Assembly (NCBI GenBank): GCA_916610825.1
Contig: OU744446.1
Coordinates: forward strand, 21,647,223 to 21,711,222
Direction: 5' to 3'
Source: Haliclystus octoradiatus
Taxonomy: Eukaryota; Cnidaria; Staurozoa; Stauromedusae; Haliclystidae
Length of the DNA: 64,000 nt
Under the pieces are notes generated by a model. That model had not been told where the DNA came from, did no database searches, and saw only the letters and a program-made list of their open reading frames with translations. The position numbers and the translations under genes were made by a program. Of the stretch, positions 59,401-64,000 are shown piece after piece. Every line of letters begins with the position of its first letter. Position 1 is the stretch's first letter.

Positions 59401-62400
59401 CTGTTTTTGAAAAATTCAAATTCCCTTGGGAATTAAGCATTGTTTTAGGTCATTTTGAGCTGTTTTTGAAAAATTCGAATTCCCTTGGGAATTAAGCATT
59501 GTTTTAGGTCATTTTGAGCTGTTTTTGTAAAATTCGAATTCCCTTTGGAATTAAGCATTGTTTTTGTCATTTTGAGCTGTTTTTGTAAAATTCGAATTCC
59601 CTTGGGAACTGGGCATTGTTTTTGGTCATTTTGAGCTGTTTTTGAAAAATTCAAATTCATTTGGGAATTAAGCATTGTTTTAGGTCATTTTGAGCTGTTT
59701 TTGAAAAATTCGAATTCCCTTGGGAATTAAGCATTGTTTTAGGTCATTTTGGGCTGTTTTTGAAAAATTTGAATTCCTTTGGGAATTAAGCATTGTTTTA
59801 GGTCATTTTGAGCTGTTTTTGTAAAATTCGAATTCCCTTGGGAACTGGGCATTGTTTTTGGTAATTTTGAGCTGTTTTTGAAAAATTCAAATTCCCTTTG
59901 GAATTAAGCATTGTTTTATGTCATTTTGAGCTGTTTTTGAAAAAATCAAATTCCCTTGGGAATAAAGCATTGTTTTAGGTCATTTTGAGCTGTTTTTAAA
60001 AAATTCGAATTCCCTTGGGAATTAAGCATTGTTTTTGTCATTTTGAGCTGATTTTGAAAAATTCGAATTCTCTTGGGAATTAGGCATTGTTTTTGATCGG
60101 TTTAATATGTTTTTGTAAAATTCGAATTCCCTTGAGAATTAAGCATTGTTTTAGGTCATTTTGAGCTGTTTTTGAAAAATTCAAATTCCCTTGGGAATTA
60201 AGCATTATTTTATGTCATTTTGAGCTGTTTTTGAAAAATTCGAATTCCCTTGGGAATTAAGCATTGTTTTAGGTCATTTTGAGCTGTTTTTATAAAATTT
60301 GAATTCCCTTGGGAATTAAGCATTGTTTTAGGTCATTTTGAGCTGTTTTTGTAAAATTCGAATTCCCTTGGGAACTGGGCATTGTTTTTGGTCATTTTAA
60401 GCTGTTTTTGAAAAATTCAAATTCCCTTGGGAATTAAGCATTGTTTTAAGTCATTTTGAGCTGTTTTTGTAAAATTCGAATTCCCTTGGGAATTAAGCAT
60501 TGTTTTAGGTCATTTTGAGCTTTTTTGAAAAATTTGAATTCCCTTGGGAATTAAGCATTGTTTTAGGTCATTTTGAGCTGTTTTTGTAAAATTCGAATTC
60601 CCTTGGGAACTGGGCATTGCTTTTGGTCATTTTGAGCTGTTTTTGAAAAATTCAAATTCCCTTGGGAATTAAGCATTGTTTTAAGTCATTTTGAGCTGTT
60701 TTTGTAAAATTCGAATTCCCTTGGGAATTAAGCATTGTTTTAGGTCATTTTGAGCTGTTTTTGAAAAATTCGAATTCCCTTGGGAATTAAGCATTGTTTT
60801 AGGTCATTTTGAGCTGTTTTTGTAAAATTCGAATTCCCTTGGGAATTAAGCATTGTTTTTGTCATTTTGAGCTGATTTTGTAAAATTCGAATTCCCTTGG
60901 GAATTAAGCATTGTTTTAGGTCATTTTGAGCTGTTTTTGAAAAATTGGAATTCCCTTGGGAATTAAGCATTGTTTTAGGTCATTTTGAGCTGTTTTTGTA
61001 AAATTCGTATTCCCTCGGGAATTAAGCATTGTTTTTGTCATTTTGAGCTGATTTTGTAAAATTCGATTTCCCTTGGGAATTAAGCATTGTTTTAAGTCAT
61101 TTTGAGCTGTTTTTGTAAAATTCGAATTCCCTTGGGAATTAAGCATTGTTTTAGGTCATTTTGAGCTGTTTTCGAAAAATTCAAATTCCCTTGGGAATTA
61201 AGCATTGTTTTAGGTCATTTTGAGCTGTTTTTGAAAAATTCGAATTCCCTTGGGAATTAAGCATTGTTTTAGGTCGTTTTGAGCTGATTTTGTAAAATTC
61301 GAATTCCCTTGGGAATTAAGCCTTGTTTTTTCTCATTTTTCATACCCAAGGGTACAAAGCATTGTTTTTAGTCATTTTAAGCTGTTTTTCTGAAATTCGA
61401 ATTCCCTTGGGAATTAAGCATTGTTTTTGTCATTTTGAGCTGATTTTGTAAAATTCTAATTCTCTTGGGAATTAGGCATTGTTTTTGATCGGTTTAATCT
61501 GTTTTTGTAAAATTCGAATTCCCTTGAGAATTAAGCATTGTTTTAGGTCATTTTGAGCTGTTTTTGAAAAATTCGAATTCCCTTGGGAACTGGGCATTGT
61601 TTTTGGTCATTTTGAGCTGTTTTTGAAAAATTCAAATTCCCTTGGGAATTAAGCATTGTTTTATGTCATTTTGAGCTGTTTTTGAAAAATACAAATTCCC
61701 TTGGGAATTAAGCATTGTCTTAGGTCATTTTGAGCTGTTTTTGAAAAATTCGAATTCCCTTGGGAATTAAGCATTGTGTTAGGTCATTTTGAGCTGTTTT
61801 TGTAAAATTCGAATTCCCTTGGGAACTGGGCATTGTTTTTGGTCATTTTGAGCTGTTTTTGAAAAATTCAAATTCCCTTGGGAATTAAGCATTGTTTTAG
61901 GTCATTTTGAGCTGTTTTAGAAAAATTCGAATTCCCTTGGGAATTAAGCATTGTTTTAGGTCATTTTGAGCTGTTTTTGAAAAATTCAAATTCCCTTGGG
62001 AATTAAGCATTGTTTTAGGTCATTTTGAGCTGTTTTTGTAAAATTCGAATTCCCTTTGGAATTAAGCATTGATTTTGTCATTTTGAGCTGATTTTGTAAA
62101 ATTCGATTTCCCTTGGGAATTAAGCATTGTTTTAAGTCATTTTGAGCTGTTTTTGTAAAATTCGAATTCCCTTGGTAATTAAGCTTTGTTTTAGGTCATT
62201 TTGAGCTGTTTTTGAAAAATTCGACTTCCCTTGGGAATTAAGCATTGTTTTAGGTCATTTTGAGCTGTTTTTGTAAAATTCGAATTCCCTTGGGAACTGG
62301 GCATTGTTTTTGGTCATTTTGAGCTGTTTTTGAAAAATTCAAATTCCTTTGGGAATTAAGCATTGTTTTAGGTCATTTTGAGCTGTTTTTGAAAAATTCG

Positions 62401-62650
62401 AATTCCCTTGGGAATTAAGCATTGTTTTAGGTCATTTTGGGCTGTTTTTGAAAAATTTGAATTCCTTTGGGAATTAAGCATTGTTTTAGGTCATTTTGAG
62501 CTGTTTTTGTAAAATTCGAATTCCCTTGGGAACTGGGCATTGTTTTTGGTCATTTTGAGCTGTTTTTGAAAAATTCAAATTCCCTTTGGAATTAAGCATT
62601 GTTTTATGTCATTTTGAGTGTTTTTGAAAAATTCAAATTCCCTTGGGAAT
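56459..62650 (+). repeat. Copy 2 of the ~6.7-kb-offset duplication
   Basis: Matches 49,710-55,960 through HOR unit h (start about 57,268, TTTAAGCTG pair at 57,747 and 58,631), a shortened cassette near 59,350-59,580 that lacks two monomers, and the full divergent series to GAGTGTTTTTG near 62,616 (55,925 in copy 1). Private changes are rare, for example GAATTAAACATT near 57,724 and AAAATACGAATT near 59,119. Homology ends near 62,640. Confidence 0.85.
61330..61368 (+). repeat. Truncated 39-bp monomer with inverted dyad centre, copy 2
   Basis: Exact counterpart of the 54,639 monomer at +6,691 bp, again with TACCC-AA-GGGTA and followed by TTTTTCTGAAATTCG. The preceding monomer is GGTCGTTTTGAGCTGATTTTG here, against GGTCGTTTTGAGCTGTTTTTG in copy 1. 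Confidence 0.9.
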
Positions 62651-64000
62651 TAAGCATTGTTTTTGTCATTTTGAGCTGATTTTGTAAAATTCGATTTCCC
62701 TTGGGAATTAAGCATTGTTTTAAGTCATTTTGAGCTGTTTTTGTAAAATTCGAATTCCCTTGGGAATTAAGCATTGTTTTAGGTCATTTTGAGCTGTTTT
62801 CGAAAAATTCAAATTCCCTTGGGAATTAAGCATTGTTTTAGGTCATTTTGAGCTGTTTTTGAAAAATTCGAATTCCCTTGGGAATTAAGCATTGTTTTAG
62901 GTCGTTTTGAGCTGTTTTTGAAAAATTTGAATTCCTTTGGGAATTAAGCATTGTTTTTTCTCATTTTTCATACCCAAGGGTACAAAGCATTGTTTTTAGT
63001 CATTTTAAGCTGTTTTTCTGAAATTCGAATTCCCTTGGGAATTAAGCATTGTTTTTGTCATTTTGAGTTGATTTTGTAAAATTCGAATTCTCTTGGGAAT
63101 TAGGCATTGTTTTTGATCGGTTTAAGCTGTTTTTGTAAAATTCGAATTCCCTTGAGAATTAAGCATTGTTTTAGGTCATTTTGAGCTGTTTTTGAAAAAT
63201 TCGAATTCCCTTGGGAACTGGGCATTGTTTTTGGTCATTTTGAGCTGTTTTTGAAAAATTCAAATTCCCTTTGGAATTAAGCATTGTTTTATGTCATTTT
63301 GAGCTGTTTTTGAAAAATACAAATTCCCTTGGGAATTAAGCATTGTCTTAGGTCATTTTGAGCTGTTTTTGAAAAATTCGAATTCCCTTGGGAATTAAGC
63401 ATTGTGTTAGGTCATTTTGAGCTGTTTTTGTAAAATTCGAATTCCCTTGGGAACTGGGCATTGTTTTTGGTCATTTTGAGCTGTTTTTGAAAAATTCAAA
63501 TTCCCTTGGGAATTAAGCATTGTTTTAGGTCATTTTGAGCTGTTTTAGAAAAATTCGAATTCCCTTGGGAATTAAGCATTGTTTCAGGTCATTTTGAGCT
63601 GTTTTTGAAAAATTCAAATTCCCTTGGGAATTAAGCATTGTTTTAGGTCATTTTGAGCTGTTTTTGTAAAATTCGAATTCCCTTTGGAATTAAGCATTGA
63701 TTTTGTCATTTTGAGCTGATTTTGTAAAATTCGAATTCCCTTGGGAATTAAGCATTGTTTTAAGTCATTTTGAGCTGTTTTTGTAAAATTCGAATTCCCT
63801 TGGAAATTAAGCTTTGTTTTAGGTCATTTTGAGCTGTTTTTGAAAAATTCGACTTCCCTTGGGAATTAAGCATTGTTTTAGGTCATTTTTAGCTGTTTTT
63901 GTAAAATTCGAATTCCCTTGGGAACTGGGCATTGTTTTTGGTCATTTTGAGCTGTTTTTGAAAAATTCAAATTCTTTTGGGAATTAAGCATTGTTTTAGG
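62645..64000 (+). repeat. Second copy of a 1,628-bp (28-monomer) tandem duplication, cut by window end
   Basis: Repeats the sequence from about 61,017 at a constant +1,628 bp. The TTCGATTTCCC monomer (near 61,063 and 62,691), the inverted-centre monomer (61,330 and 62,958), GATCGG (61,487 and 63,115), and AAGCTT (62,181 and 63,809) all match. Near 62,910 one monomer reads GAAAAATTTGAATTCCTTTGGG where the first copy has TGTAAAATTCGAATTCCC, which looks like a conversion patch of a single monomer. The last monomers contain a private AATTCTTTTGGG near 63,973. Confidence 0.85.
62958..62996 (+). repeat. Truncated 39-bp monomer with inverted dyad centre, copy 3
   Basis: Same TACCC-AA-GGGTA unit, 1,628 bp after the copy at 61,330. 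It is preceded here by GGGAATTAAGCATTGTTTTTTC rather than the AAGCCTTG form of the other two copies, so the boundary monomer was exchanged while the truncated unit was kept. Confidence 0.9.

Larger units (their letters stand above)
1..64000 (+). repeat. Tandem satellite array, ~59-bp monomer, about 1,085 copies, no interruption
   Basis: Every line of the window shows the same unit: (A)GGTCATTTTGAGCTG, a T-run, TGTAAAATTCG or GAAAAATTCG/CA/TG, AATTCCCTTGGGAATTAAGC, then ATTGTTTT. The usual period is 59 bp, with recurring 58-bp monomers and rare 57-, 60- and 39-bp ones. All copies are head to tail in one orientation. I found no inverted monomer, transposon, microsatellite or unique spacer, and the array is cut by both window ends. 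Composition is about 32% GC, with T exceeding A almost two-fold on the + strand. Hierarchically duplicated satellite of this size is typical of eukaryotic heterochromatin. Centromeric function is possible but not shown by sequence. No gene is supported anywhere: the minus-strand ORFs of 66-105 codons are the monomer read through successive frames. The strand given is the one on which I describe the monomer. Confidence 0.99.

Noticed and set aside
293..61146. About 100 minus-strand ORFs of 66-105 codons (peptides starting MLNSQGNSNF or similar) as a protein family
   Set aside because: Each is the satellite read through consecutive frames, starting at the ATG opposite GCATT and ending at TAA opposite AGGTCA. 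Length is set by where a 58-bp monomer falls. There is no promoter or ribosome-site context, no codon-level constraint visible, and copies follow the DNA repeat exactly.
1..64000. CRISPR array (regular short repeats)
   Set aside because: There are no unique spacers; the whole 59-bp unit is repeated, with only point variants. No cas genes are present.
1..64000. Identity with the 59-bp FokI satellite of Vicia faba
   Set aside because: Monomer length agrees, but the consensus here has no GGATG or CATCC (FokI site). Length alone is not evidence, and I cannot run a database search. A search of plant satellite libraries with the consensus would settle it.
1..64000. Hairpin plus T-run as rho-independent terminators
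   Set aside because: CCCTTGGG with later T-runs looks superficially like a terminator, but the loop is only 2 nt, the T-run is not directly after the stem, and the pattern occurs about a thousand times with no genes upstream.

Overview
The whole 64 kb window is one uninterrupted array of tandem satellite DNA. The monomer is about 59 bp and roughly 1,085 copies fit, all in the same orientation. I find no gene, RNA gene, mobile element, promoter, CRISPR array or unique sequence, and the array runs off both ends of the window. A typical monomer has about 26 T, 14 A, 12 G and 7 C on the + strand (about 32% GC). It therefore has strong T-over-A and G-over-C strand asymmetry. Long homogeneous satellite arrays with nested higher-order repeats (HORs) indicate a eukaryotic chromosome, in (peri)centromeric or other constitutive heterochromatin. 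The sequence alone does not identify the species. The short ORFs are all on the minus strand and are by-products of the repeat.

Each monomer has a T-rich half (GGTCATTTTGAGCTG plus a T-run), an A-tract (TGTAAAA or GAAAAA), and a nest of overlapping palindromes: AATTCGAATT, GAATTC and AATTCCC-TT-GGGAATT. Variants are diagnostic and recur in fixed order. Examples are AACTGGGC instead of AATTAAGC, CATTTGGAGC, TTTAAGCTG with GGAATTTAGC, GGAATAAAGC, GTTATTTT, TCAATTTG, AGTTCATT, and a 58-bp class reading TTTTTGTCATT...GCTGATTTTG. The single consensus CpG (TTCGAA) occurs as CG, CA or TG.

Layout. (1) 1-8.2 kb: a block of at least 2.7 kb repeated 5,538 bp downstream, with a divergent stretch at 2.7-5.5 kb between the copies. 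(2) 8.1-23.1 kb: homogenised core built from overlapping direct duplications with offsets of 2,708, 1,177, 3,885 and 649 bp. (3) 23-27 kb: a subfamily with ATTCATTTGGGAATT and GCGCATT marks. (4) 27-52 kb: the most regular HOR region. Long units of 2,710, 2,475, 1,708 and 1,590 bp each contain an ordered series of about 23 variant monomers, usually followed by a 15-monomer, 884-bp repeat. On top lie duplications offset by 11.6 kb and 1,824 bp. (5) 52-64 kb: divergent monomers reappear, including blocks nearly identical to the left divergent stretch about 50 kb away, inside a 6.7-kb duplication and ending in a 1,628-bp duplication.

The pattern fits repeated unequal exchange and gene conversion: a homogenised core bracketed by older, related divergent blocks. 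All duplication coordinates were found by eye from shared private mutations and should be read as accurate to about one monomer.
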